A DNA stretch of 64,000 nt from Coleophoma eucalyptorum (Eukaryota > Ascomycota > Leotiomycetes > Helotiales > Dermateaceae), in NCBI GenBank assembly GCA_026120035.1, contig JALRME010000016.1, positions 1-64,000 of the forward strand, written 5' to 3'. Position numbers and translations under genes: made by a program. The number at the start of each line of letters is the position of its first letter. The first letter of the stretch is position 1. A model generated the notes under the pieces. It ran no database searches, had not been told where the DNA came from, and was given only the letters and a program-made list of their open reading frames with translations. Of the stretch, positions 24,592 to 34,550 are shown in pieces.

Positions 24592-26190
24592 CTACGGCGC
24601 TTCGCTTCTTGTCAGGGAAAGCGAATTAAATATATTTACTGAAACTAGCTCAAAACTGATGCGAATGCCTTGGTGGGAAGATGCGTCGGTTGCTAGATTG
24701 ATGAGATTCCTCGTGACCTGGAACTGGGTCTCGAAGCCCTTCAGCGGACGGCTTGCGCTCATAGGCCAGGCATTGTGACAGATATGACTGACTTGCTTTG
24801 CTAAAGCATCGCATTGGAATTGAATTAAACCTAATAAAAGTTTACTTGCCTTGGCCTCAACAACTGTTAGCTTAACTAGCGCACGGAAATCGAGATGGAT
24901 GCCGTGGCTCTCCAAAGCATCGCGTTGGCGCTGTTCAGCATCCCCTCGAGACTTTCTATTGAGGCAAACAATAGCAGAGACCTCGGGTAAAGAAGTAAGA
25001 TATGCCACGAGGTGTGAACCTAAGCTTCCTGTGGCTCCGGTAACAAGGACAGTCACTGTTAAAGGAGAAGGCAAGATTGTGGTTGAATATTGGGGACAGG
25101 TCGATCTGCTACTGCGAGAATGAGCCGTTCGATCTCGGTTTCAGGCCGCTCACCATGCGTCCAGCTAACATGTTCGAATCCAACTGAGCGCAAGACTTTG
25201 CTCCAGCGTTCTTGATGAGACACGGCATGGTTGCGATCGTCGCTGTAAAGTCACCAGCCCTCGAACAAGCTGAAGATAGTGTCAAGAAAGACCACTGGTG
25301 TGGTTAAAGCATAAGGAGGATGCCTCCTGGTTGAACGCCTCCTGGTTGAAGGGCTTTCTTTATGCTTCCTATGGATACGGCCAGATCGTGTGTGGCATGT
25401 ACAGCATTGCTTGCGATAAAAATATGCTGCGTGCCGATCAGATCATCTGCGGGAGTTTTCTCGATATCGCGAACACGGAACTTCATAAAGTCGTACTGTG
25501 TGAATTGTTTCCTCGCAAAAGCAACGAAAGTAGGCGAGTGATCGGGAAATGTGTATTCAACAGGAAACCCCTAGCTTGACCAGCATAGGCAACAAGATCT
25601 TAGTGGTTCCTGCGGTTCCTGCTCCCATCTCTAGTATCTTGAGAGGGCCTTGGTTGCGTGAAAGTTTGACCGTAATATGCTCTAGGAGGGATGCCATCTG
25701 ATTGTAATATAGAAAATTTAGAGGCCAGCTGCCGTACAATCTTGAGACTAGTTTACGCCCTCTGGAGTTGCCAAGTATCAGATTCAATTCGTTCTCTTTT
25801 CCTTGGAGAACTTCAGCTAAGTGTATACCACAGTAGAAAGAAAGATCAACTGCATCGTTGTGATCTGCATACTTGTGATGGAGGTCTTATAGAACCTGTT
25901 GACTGGACTTCTGCGGAAATGGAATATTGGAGCGGACCCACTGGTCATCTTTACGCTCAATCAAACCAGCTTCAGTATCGAGGATGTTGTACAAATGATC
26001 CACCAGTCGTTGATGCTCTGAAACATGACCAATTCTGGGCACCATGCGCCCAACGAATAGCTTCGTGGGACCGCAGTCAAACTTCTCGAAGGTCTCCAGT
26101 ATCAATGACACACATAGTTCAGTCTGTTCGATATTGACCTCGGTGAGATAATCAGTGAAACCATACTAGACCGAAAGATGGACTAAGCCG
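24592..26190 (-). pseudogene. C-MeT and reductase end of a non-reducing PKS
   Basis: Read 3'-ward on the minus strand, three similarity blocks follow in the right order. The first is the start of a C-methyltransferase domain (LILETFEKFDC, HQRLVDHLYNIL). Next is its SAM-binding core (ILEMGAGTAGTTK, FIASNAVHATHDL, ALQPGG). Last is an NAD-binding thioester reductase domain (VTVLVTGATGSLGSHLVAYL). This is the C-terminal order of citrinin-, sorbicillin- and tropolone-type synthases. The SAT, KS, AT, PT and ACP parts are absent, several frame breaks occur, and an FEGWW-type motif now reads FEGW-stop (TGG to TGA). The reductase is cut off after about 150 residues at the neighbouring gene. It is a dead remnant. 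Confidence 0.8.
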
Positions 26191-27064
26191 CCTTAGCATC
26201 TGATACGAAGGGTGTTCAAGATTCTTCTGCAGCGACCAACAAACTCCGTAGGGCTGAATTACATCGTTTTTCAAAAGTCCGTCTGACAATTTCTAATTGA
26301 GTTTCACTCTCTGTAGATGTATAGAAGAGGACTAGCGATATTGGCGAGTGATGGCTCGGGGAGGCAAGTTGCCCAACTTGACACGAAACACCGGACTCTA
26401 GATTACTCCGCGATACCTAGAAAGTAAATAGGACAGTGGACTCAATGTTCTGATGTCAGAATAATCTTGATTTTAATTAAGGCTAAGTTGCAATGACCCT
26501 GTTATCAGTAGAAAACTTTGCCTGGGTTCGCAACCCATTGTAGCGCAAATATTGTTCACAGCAAGACATGTCTCACTCTGGGTACTTTCAAGAGCCGGCT
26601 TCTTTGCAAAGGAGATAAGGACTTGAAAATCACTCTACAAATTCACCTCAAAAATAAAGTTTCGTTGGCTTACCATCCTCCAATTAATTTGTAAGCTAGA
26701 AAGTGGTGTTTGGTAATCATAGTCAAAAATATGTGTTTACTATCTAGTGAGCGCTTTCTTACATTGTTTTCAGTATATAGTATAAATTTTGCTAATGGAC
26801 CAAGTGACTGGGTTCTTGCTGATGGTAAGGAGGAAATGGCTTTAAGCGTATCAAGAAGAGTTATCTTGGCAGTTATTTATTTGTAAAGGGAGAAAGTGGA
26901 ATAAGAGACTAGCTCACTTCATCTCGTCCTTTACACTAGCACATAAATCAAAGGTTAGTCAGGTTTACAAGATGGCATTTGGTTCAATAAAACTATTTTA
27001 CTTCATGGATAACACGAGAAAACAAAATCCTAGCACAAAGCTGCTTTGTTTCATTTGACCACGC
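26191..27064. other. Spacer between PKS and dehydrogenase remnants
   Basis: AT-rich, with no recognisable coding similarity; the missing upstream PKS domains are not here. Nothing else is seen. Confidence 0.45.
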
Positions 27065-28050
27065 TTACGGTGTCACGACGAGCTTGGTGGCCGATACACC
27101 CTTCATGATGTGGTCTACAGCCGGCTGAACATGCTCCAGCCCTTTGCCTCGATTTGTGGGCCTGGTGCAGGCGTAAATTTACCCGCTGCTAGTGCACGGG
27201 GAAGATAGTTGACCTAAATGGCCTTGCCGACTGCATTATCTTTCAGAGTTGTGCCGAAGATCCTCGAGATCGTCACACCCTCTGGTGGATTATCAACACC
27301 TCCCTTGGTAGTTGCGATAACACCTTTTCCGACAAGTTTATGCACGACATCGACATATGCTTGCAGACACTCCCCGCCGATACAGTCGAGAATTCCAGCA
27401 AAGTCCTTTCCCTGAAGGGCATTGATTATTTCGTCCTGGAAAGTGGCGCTGTTGTAATCGAATACTTTAGAAGCACCTAGTTTCTTGACGTAGTTGAAGT
27501 TCTTGACTGGTGCGATTGTGATAACATAATAGCCAGCAGCGCGGGTCAACTAGATAGCGTTGCTGCCAACACTTGACGAGCCACCGCGGATGATGACTGC
27601 CTTTCCGTTGGGCTTCTGGGCAGGCTCCGTTGGGTAATACAGCTATAAGAAAGGTGCATCCTGGAACAGTCCATAGGCAGCTGTAGATAGACCGCGTGGA
27701 ATAACAGCAGCAACCTCATAGGCAAGGTTGTTGGGAATAGGACTGGCCATGTGGTTGGCAAGAATTGTTTGCGACTGGAATGAGCATGGCCGGCGACACA
27801 GCCACCCTTCTTGGAACGAGCTACATTGGGGCCAACAGCGATAACATCGCCAGAAACATTGTGACCGAGAATACTGGGATACTCCATGGGCCACCAAGCA
27901 AAGGATTGAAGACTCCCATCGACTGGATTAATAGCTACAGCACGATTCTGGACAAAGAATCTCATGTTCCCCAGGAGTGTATGATTCAGCCGGTTTGACC
28001 TCGAAGGGCTTTGCCTTGGCGGCTGTTAGTCAAGCTGCACTGTGGGACAT
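27065..28050 (-). pseudogene. Broken zinc-type alcohol dehydrogenase/enoyl reductase
   Basis: The whole length of a medium-chain dehydrogenase (toxD-like family) can be followed: start MSHSAA, then VQNRAVAINPVDG, YPSILGHNVSGDVIAVGPNV, PNNLAYEVAAVIP, GLSTAAYGLF, the cofactor domain TRAAGYYVITIAPV, KLGASKVFDY, ILDCIGGE, and the end SATKLVVTP. The frame is broken repeatedly. TGG has become TGA at codon 7, an extra T shifts the frame before VQNR, and another shift follows GHA. Glutamine codons appear changed to TAG in the FLQL and AIQL contexts, and there is one more shift near the end. Several lesions are C-to-T at CpA, as repeat-induced point mutation would make. Such enzymes often act in trans on polyketide synthases. 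Confidence 0.85.
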
Positions 28051-28763
28051 TGTATATGAGTGTTGAGACGTGAGAAGTCTGAGTTTAAGATGTCTGGTGG
28101 TTACTCTGGTAGTTCCGATTGAATATCTAGTAGACGCAATTGTAAGAGATCTCGACAAGACACCGAGTGTGATAGTCATAGGCCGTTGATTTGACTTCTT
28201 TAAAAAGGGGTTCTGCTCTACCTTTCTTATATCATCCCTGCTCCATTTCATGTGCTTCGACAAGCATGATTCTCCCAACTCCGGCAAGGCTGGTGAGGCG
28301 GAAAAGAGAAAAACATAACTCAGCTCCGGCTAGTTAAGGTTTATGTGCCAACCACAACCTAGTGGCTCCTTGAACTTTAAGGCGTGAAACTTATCTCCAT
28401 CAGAATCCCATCAAGTTAGTATACTAATCCACCGCACCAACCTAATTCTCATGGTTTACACAGATGATAGTATGCATTGCATTGCATAACCAAGCTAGAA
28501 TACTATTTCTCCCCGCAAACCTAATTCTTTAAGATTTGCGGATTCCAGTATGCATTCATGACCCCTGAGTTTTACCACGCTCTTATTCTGGCCAATAGTC
28601 TTCAGATTCACGCATGTTTAACGTTTACCTGTTCACATGCATGACACGTCCATGCGTACTGATAGATTCTTATTACGGAGTATCACGGCATGGCCATCAA
28701 CACCCTGCGATTTACTGTATTACGGTAAACCGCCCAGGAAAAACAACCTAGCTCCGCATCTAT
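28051..28763. promoter_or_regulatory. Former promoter of the dehydrogenase, with ACTCCGG motifs
   Basis: Non-coding. AACTCCGGC lies at 28277-28285 and AGCTCCGGC at 28322-28330, 230-280 bases upstream of the dead dehydrogenase start. They match a motif shared by other promoters of this cluster. A degenerate pair of segments containing AACCTAATTCT and AGTATGCATT occurs near 28440 and 28510. Confidence 0.4.
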
Positions 28764-29099
28764 CTACATTGGTTGCATGACAAAGCACTTCATCGGTGTG
28801 ACCACAGCTTTACCCAAGTCCCAGACGCCCAACTTTGCATACGGGTCGTCCCGCACCAATCCCCAGACCTCCTCCTCCGAGCTCGACCTGATGACGTGAA
28901 CGCTGCCCGTAATCTTGGTCAGACGGTCTTCCGGACTAGTTGGCTGCGACGATAACATTGGACCACCGAAGATGATGGCAGCAGAATCCATCAGAGGTTT
29001 GTTGTGTTCGAGATGTTGGGGGTGGTTTTCAATGCGAGTTCGAAGCATATTTGGGTTATCTGGTAGCTGAACAAACCAGTCGTAGACTTGCTGAGACAT
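28764..29099 (-). CDS. YCII-related domain protein
   Basis: A single exon of 111 residues starting MSQQVYDWFVQLPDNP, with the HLEHNKPL segment and the typical ferredoxin-like core ending DDPYAKLGVWD followed by VVTPMKCFV. YCII proteins are small alpha-beta barrel-like dimers. In fungal metabolite clusters they may act as small cyclases, hydrolases or decarboxylase-like enzymes, but no reaction can be assigned here. It is a clear paralogue of the plus-strand gene at 33357-33686. The ATG at 29099 aligns with that paralogue's start, so further upstream in-frame codons are not used. Confidence 0.85.
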   Translation of the reverse strand: MSQQVYDWFVQLPDNPNMLRTRIENHPQHLEHNKPLMDSAAIIFGGPMLSSQPTSPEDRLTKITGSVHVIRSSSEEEVWGLVRDDPYAKLGVWDLGKAVVTPMKCFVMQPM

Positions 29100-29727
29100 C
29101 TTAATATGCCGGTTGAAGGGTTTATTTTTCTGGATGTTATGAAAATTGTAGAGTTTTGACAGGAGTCGAGCGTGATATTGAGGACGATAAGAAGCCAGGC
29201 AATTTTCAAACTCGATGACCATGAAGGACCCATATATAACTGATCGCAATGGTCATTTACTCGCATATTCTTTTGTGATGCATTCTTGCGCAAGATACTC
29301 CGATTGTTTATTGTCTCACCTTGGTTCGAGTAAAATAAACTAACCCACGATAGAGGGAACAAACCTACTTGGCTTGGAAGAGAAAGTCCGACCCCAGAAA
29401 TTCGGTGTTTTTTTTATCTCACAATCTTGGGTATGCCCATCTCAAGGAAGATAGCCACGCTCAAACTGGATTCTATGTAGCTGTTTGGATCAATAATACA
29501 AAGTAGTAAATGTGAAGTATATTGTGTCTTACCATAAGCATGGTTTATAACATCTTATCTGCATGATCTGCGTGATCGACATAATGGCAATGTTAAATAT
29601 GAGGTATAGTTTTTCAGAACACCATTTACCGCGTGGAATTAAAGATCAGGGATAAGAGACACGCTGTTCTTTAAATTCTGTGCTACTCTAAATTTCATTT
29701 ATACTAAAATATCTAGTATACTCGAAT
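29100..29727. promoter_or_regulatory. Upstream region of the YCII gene
   Basis: AT-rich and non-coding, between the minus-strand YCII start and the 3' end of the FAD-oxidoreductase remnant. ACTCCGATT occurs near 29288, a weak match to the shared cluster motif. Nothing else is recognised. Confidence 0.35.
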
Positions 29728-30720
29728 CTAATAGGCCACTGGAGAAGCAGCTGCTATGACTTTCGGAAGAAGGTTCATGGTGTTGTTCCAAACCTGGCTT
29801 GCGCCGACGACGAACAATGAGCTAATGTACCAGGTATTCATGGATCCCTGAAGTCCTTCCATCTTCCGATAGAAGCCGTTAGTAATATCCCTCTTTGAGG
29901 CTTCTGAATGCAGAGGCGAGAAGTCTTGGAAGTCTACGAAATTGGGTTCAAGGGCAGTATTGGCGCTGGTTGTTGCTCTAACCATTTTAGAGTACTATGC
30001 GTAGTAATAAAGGCCGACGATTTGTCCGAGCACACGCTGCTCCTTAGCATCAATGTCAAAGGACTTGGTGTTATCTAATACAGGTGGCATAGCAATAAGA
30101 AGTTGCTTTGCGATAATAAGCTTAGTGCCTGAAGGGGTATCTGCCGCAAGCCTAACCCCACCGCCTGGATGTGTTCCCTGTAGGCCCACGATGAGAGTAG
30201 ATTTCAGAAGTACATTAGACTTCAATTCATCCAGCGCTTTGACATATATTTCTGAGTTATTGCGATTTGCATTAACGAACGCCGTGCCCTCTTTCTCTGC
30301 TAACATGGCATGGTTGAGATCGTTGAAGATGTGCAGAGCCAATGCTTTCAACATATTGCCAGGGTACGCGGGGGTGGCAAATGAAGCCTCGGCCGAGTAA
30401 GAAAGATTGTACTTCTTGATATACTTTGGCTAGGTAAGTAGTAGATCTCTTGGTACGGGATCTGGTAGATTAAACTCGTTTTCTACATAGGGATATCGAT
30501 CAAGCTGCGCAACATAATCGGGGATATACTGCCTCGGCTGTAGTTGTTGATAGGAACGCGTTTTTCAAAATCGAAATAGCTAGGGTTGCCAAAGGAAGCA
30601 AAACTGAAATCCTTGAGGGGAGTATTGAGGCGGGCAAAGATGTTTTGGACTACGGGGATGTTGAGGTAGAGTTGAGTTCCAAAGTCAACCTTGGCCTCGG
30701 TGGTTGGCTAGACCAACAGC
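29728..30720 (-). pseudogene. Truncated FAD-dependent oxidoreductase remnant
   Basis: The C-terminal two thirds of a fungal flavin amine-oxidase-like protein (the beta-cyclopiazonate dehydrogenase-like family) can be traced. Blocks are KVDFGTQLYLNIPVVQN, YVAQLDRYPYVENEFNLPDP, VPRDLLL, KKYNLSYSAEA, then GVRLAADTPSGTKLIIAKQL and a final membrane-like tail. The frame is lost at least twice, after the NYSRG segment and at a TAG following DLLLT. The N-terminal dinucleotide-binding fold is missing. It lies between two intact cluster genes on the same strand and is non-functional as read. Confidence 0.75.
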
Positions 30721-31587
30721 CACGTGGATGATGAATAAAAAAGAAGCTCTCATTTTGTGACAAATACGGTAAGGACGAGAACGCGGTAAGTGAGATAATG
30801 CGGTCATGGTAGATTTCTAGCTGGTACTTACCAAACGCATTCAGTGGACGTTTTTCGGATCAAGTTTGAAAACCCTTTCTTCAGTAAGGCGTCTGTAAAT
30901 ACGATCTCATCCGTTGGTATACGAATGAGCCTAAAACTATCCAATTGAGACCTATGCTATGGCGCTGACAAGTCCAGAGAACTTAATTAAAATCCAGTTA
31001 ATGGAATGTTTGCCGATCATTACAAATGTCCTTTGAGCTGTACTTGTATCCATGTTGTGGTCAAATATTGAACGTACGGAGAGCCCTACTTATTAAAAGC
31101 ATGTGCTTTTAAGCATCAAATTGAAGAACGCAAAGCTCACAACATTAAGATTAAAAAGAGACCAGGCTTGCTAAAGCATGTCTAGAAGTATAATATGAAA
31201 TACTAAAAATACGCCTGCGAACAGCCGCAGGTGCTTATCAATGAGGAACATGCCGAAAAGGAACGGGTGGTCAATGTAAGACTTGGCGGAAAGCTGAGGG
31301 CGTGGCTGAAGAACAGACAGAATAGCAGGCAAGAAATATTAAAATAATAGTTTTTCATCTTCAAATAATTGATTAGAGTTATGAGCTATAATATAGTGTG
31401 CTCTTAATATGCCGAGGCCTCAATGCCGAGGCTATTTATCGCGCGCTGCAAACTTTCATGGAAAAGAGTGTATGGAATGACTAAGTGGTCGAAAGAAAGA
31501 TAAACCTTCATTAACCATCAAGTAATACCGTAAGCACGATCGAGACGATATCTCTATCCATACTATTTATGCTGCAAACAGATAAAT
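30721..31587. other. Intergenic region, no supported gene
   Basis: AT-rich. A short direct repeat (ATGCCGAGGC twice within 25 bases, near 31410-31435) is the only structure noticed. The missing N-terminal part of the FAD oxidoreductase is not recognisable here. Confidence 0.45.
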
Positions 31588-32680
31588 TTAATACAATATT
31601 TTGCTACTCTCTCCCATGGTTTGAATCAAACGAGCCCTAATATGCTCGCCCACTATGGTCTCAACCCCTGACCCATCTAAAGCCTTGCAACTTAAATTCA
31701 AGTCACCATTCAAAGAAAATGGAATGCTGTATCTATGTTTACTTCCACTTGTGATGAGACGATGTCTTGCACTGTGGTAGTAACCAACTGTCCACTTCTG
31801 CAAAATGTCTCCCATATTAATGATATACGAACCTTTCTTCACAGGAACGGGAATCCAGGTATTAGTCTGCGGGTACCAGACCTCAAGACCCTCTGTGTCT
31901 TCTTCCTGGAGCAAGATCGCAACGCCACCAAAGTCCGTATGGTCTCCCACTGTGAATTTATTAGACCAAGTACGTAGAGGGATTGCGGCAAACTTAGGGA
32001 CTGTACCCCTAAATTGTCTCTCATCTAGAACCTTCTGTGGTGCGTAGTGCAAAAGCCTCATTGGGATCGAAGGTCGACCCTCGGCAAGCGGGCACAAGGC
32101 ATCAGTCAGACAATTCCAATCCCTCGGAAGACCTTGGGAGAGAACCTTCAAAATAATTTTCACAAGCTCAATAATTTTGCCTTGATAGTCCATAATGGGC
32201 TCTTGGAAGTCCTTGTCTAGCAAGGACTTCGGCCACATATTTGGATCTGTAGAAAATGTTCCACCCTCTGGATCAACCGCTGGTACCTCTGCACCTAAGA
32301 TGAAAGCCTTGAAATCGTTAGCCAGGAGAATGCCTACCAGGACATTTTCATACTTCTTTAATATCCGGAAGAAGGCCTTTTTTATGGACTTGTATTCCTG
32401 AAGGCTCATAGCCTCGGAAGGACTTTCCCATGCATTTACGAATTGATACTTCCATCTTCTCCTCCTCGCGCAAAGAAAAGAATAGCTTTGTACAATCTAG
32501 TGCCTTCTGGCGATCTTCCTCAGAGATTCCATGGCCGACAAGGTAAAAAAAGCCGTAGGTTGTGCATGCATGACGCATAGCTTCCACGATATTTGCTACA
32601 GCTTGTGGGGAGATATTTGCCACAAATGGGCCGATGTCAACAGTTGGAATAGTTTCAGGAATATCATTAATGCTACCCAT
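31588..32680 (-). CDS. 2-oxoglutarate/Fe(II)-dependent oxygenase
   Basis: Two exons (32680-32354, 32307-31588) give 348 residues of the isopenicillin-N-synthase-like family. The N-terminal DIOX_N domain contains TVDIGPFV and [13 protein letters not shown]. The catalytic core contains the first iron ligands in GDHTDFG, the distal histidine in SARHRL, and the 2OG-binding R-x-S in RYSIPF. The intron between KE and AFILGAE restores the frame. Relatives in fungal polyketide pathways hydroxylate methyl groups (CitB-type) or expand rings (TropC-type); which one applies cannot be told. It shares an upstream region with the divergent YCII gene at 33357. The gene is complete, unlike several neighbours. 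Confidence 0.9.
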
Positions 32681-33356
32681 TTTGAAGAACGAGATATGTG
32701 ACAGAAATTAAACTAATTGATAAGAGGAAAGCCTTTGACCCTCTAGCACATTAATAGAGAATGTCAAGGTATCGAACCAATTGAATTTTTACGGTTGAGA
32801 GGAATATTGTCATGTCTCTTAGAACATGCTCTAATTAGGGCTCTTTAACCACAGCTTTTAGGTCTTGTTAACTTAATAATCTATAAACTTTGCGGAACTT
32901 GGACCAATGTTGTAAAATTCAAAAAAAACGCTTTCACTATAACTCCATAACGTGTAGTTTACACAGTACAGTCCTGTTCCGAATAGATTGGATTGAAACA
33001 TTCTATTAACCGACGTATGCTGGGAATTGACACGACAAAAATGTTAGTGTCTTATTTATTGTCATCTTCGTTGGTTGAAACTCCGAGTGGTGATATACAG
33101 ACTTCAAGGTGGTATTTAATTTCTAGTACCCTAAGCCTTTAGGGCATCGCTGGAAAGGAGCCCCAAGAAACTCCGAGGCCAATAAGTCATTTAGATCATA
33201 GAACCAACATACGCGTGATTGTATTTAACAACATATATAGAACACCGAAAGAAAAGAATCTCTAAGAGTTCTGATTCAATTGTCACCGACAACCACTACT
33301 CTACTTGAAAGTCTTATCTCGAATTCAATCTGCTCCTACCACTTACCTCAATCAAT
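32681..33356. promoter_or_regulatory. Divergent promoter with two AAACTCCGAG motifs
   Basis: Non-coding, between the 2OG oxygenase and the plus-strand YCII gene. AAACTCCGAG occurs twice (33078-33087 and 33168-33177), matching the motif found upstream of other cluster genes. Placement between two divergent live genes suits a shared activator site. Confidence 0.5.
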
Positions 33357-33686
33357 ATGTCGCAACAATATGAGTGGCTTGTACAAACCCCAGCCAATCC
33401 TAACGACCGCGAAACCCGCATCAACGTCAGAGCCGCCCACCTCGAGCATAACAAACCTCTCATCGCTGGTGGCAAGCTACTATTCGGCGGGCCAGCACTA
33501 GCCCGTCAGCCTGAGAGCCCGGACGCCGATCTTCCTGTTGTTGGCAGCATTATGCTCGTCAGAGCTGAAAGTGCGGAGGAGGTTCGAGAGAAGGTTCGCC
33601 AAGATCCATATGCCAAGGCGGGATTTTGGGATGCGGAGAAGGCAGTGATTACTGCATTCCACTGTGTTGTGAGGAAGCAGACTTAG
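33357..33686 (+). CDS. YCII-related domain protein, second copy
   Basis: A single exon of 109 residues starting MSQQYEWLVQTPANP, with AAHLEHNKPLIAGGK and the conserved DPYAKAGFWDAEKAV ending. It is collinear with the minus-strand YCII gene at 28764-29099 and differs throughout, so the duplication is old. The reaction is unknown; the small size suggests a cytosolic dimer acting on an unstable pathway intermediate. It shares its upstream region with the 2OG oxygenase. Confidence 0.87.
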   Translation: MSQQYEWLVQTPANPNDRETRINVRAAHLEHNKPLIAGGKLLFGGPALARQPESPDADLPVVGSIMLVRAESAEEVREKVRQDPYAKAGFWDAEKAVITAFHCVVRKQT

Positions 33687-34550
33687 AATTGAGTGCTCCT
33701 CTGAATGGATCTTGGCATTAAAAAGAAAACCCAATGATAAAGACTACATATTTCGCATGTATTAGTATCTGCCTTGCCTTCCAGTGAAGATCGAGATTTT
33801 AAGGTTCGGTCGAATCTTTGGTAAATATTTGCAGGAATAATTACAGGTTCTAACTTAAAAGCATATCCTGTCGGTGTATTCGAATACCGAAAACTATCAA
33901 ATGGGAGAATACAGTATAAAATCAGTTGTCTCCAAGAGTACTGTTCCTTGTATTATTCTCTTATAGCCTTGAATTCCTCTATTGAATTCTATTGCTCATC
34001 CAGGTCTTTTCCTTGCGGAACCTAGTTTCTTTCAAAATAGATAATCTGAATTATGGTAACATTTCGAAATGGTTCTAGCGTAGAAATACAATATGATGCT
34101 TGTATGGCTAGGAGCTGATATCGCCATGCAAATGTGGTGGTCAAAGCCGCAAGGATGCATAACACACTAGAATCTTGGCATACCTTTTGCCTATTTCCTA
34201 GGAGTAGTGGTACAAACGACAAAATAATACCAAGTATGGTAACTAGATTTGATGGCTGGATGCATCCATCGATGCCGAGGCTATGCAGTTCCGAGTTATT
34301 ACTTAGTCGTAATTGCAATAAGTTGTGCAAGCCTTGAGGACTTTCACATATGTTAAGGCTGATGAGGCTGATACACTCGCTCACACATCACCCGAGCTTA
34401 TATGTAAGGGTCACAGAGATGTAATCTTCCAAAGTATATAATTGTCTTCTTTATCTTCTTCATGCTTTTCTATCTTTTTGGTATTGCTAATACGCTCTAA
34501 CTCCGAGTGCATGACACTTCCCTAGATATACTGGAGGCAGCACTATAATC
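33687..34550. promoter_or_regulatory. Upstream region of the Zn2Cys6 regulator
   Basis: Non-coding, with two notable sites. CGGTGTATTCGAATACCG (33872-33889) has a TATTCGAATA palindrome framed by CGG and CCG twelve bases apart, a typical shape for a Zn2Cys6 dimer site. AACTCCGAG (34499-34507) lies only about 45 bases before the regulator's start codon and could allow autoregulation. Confidence 0.45.
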
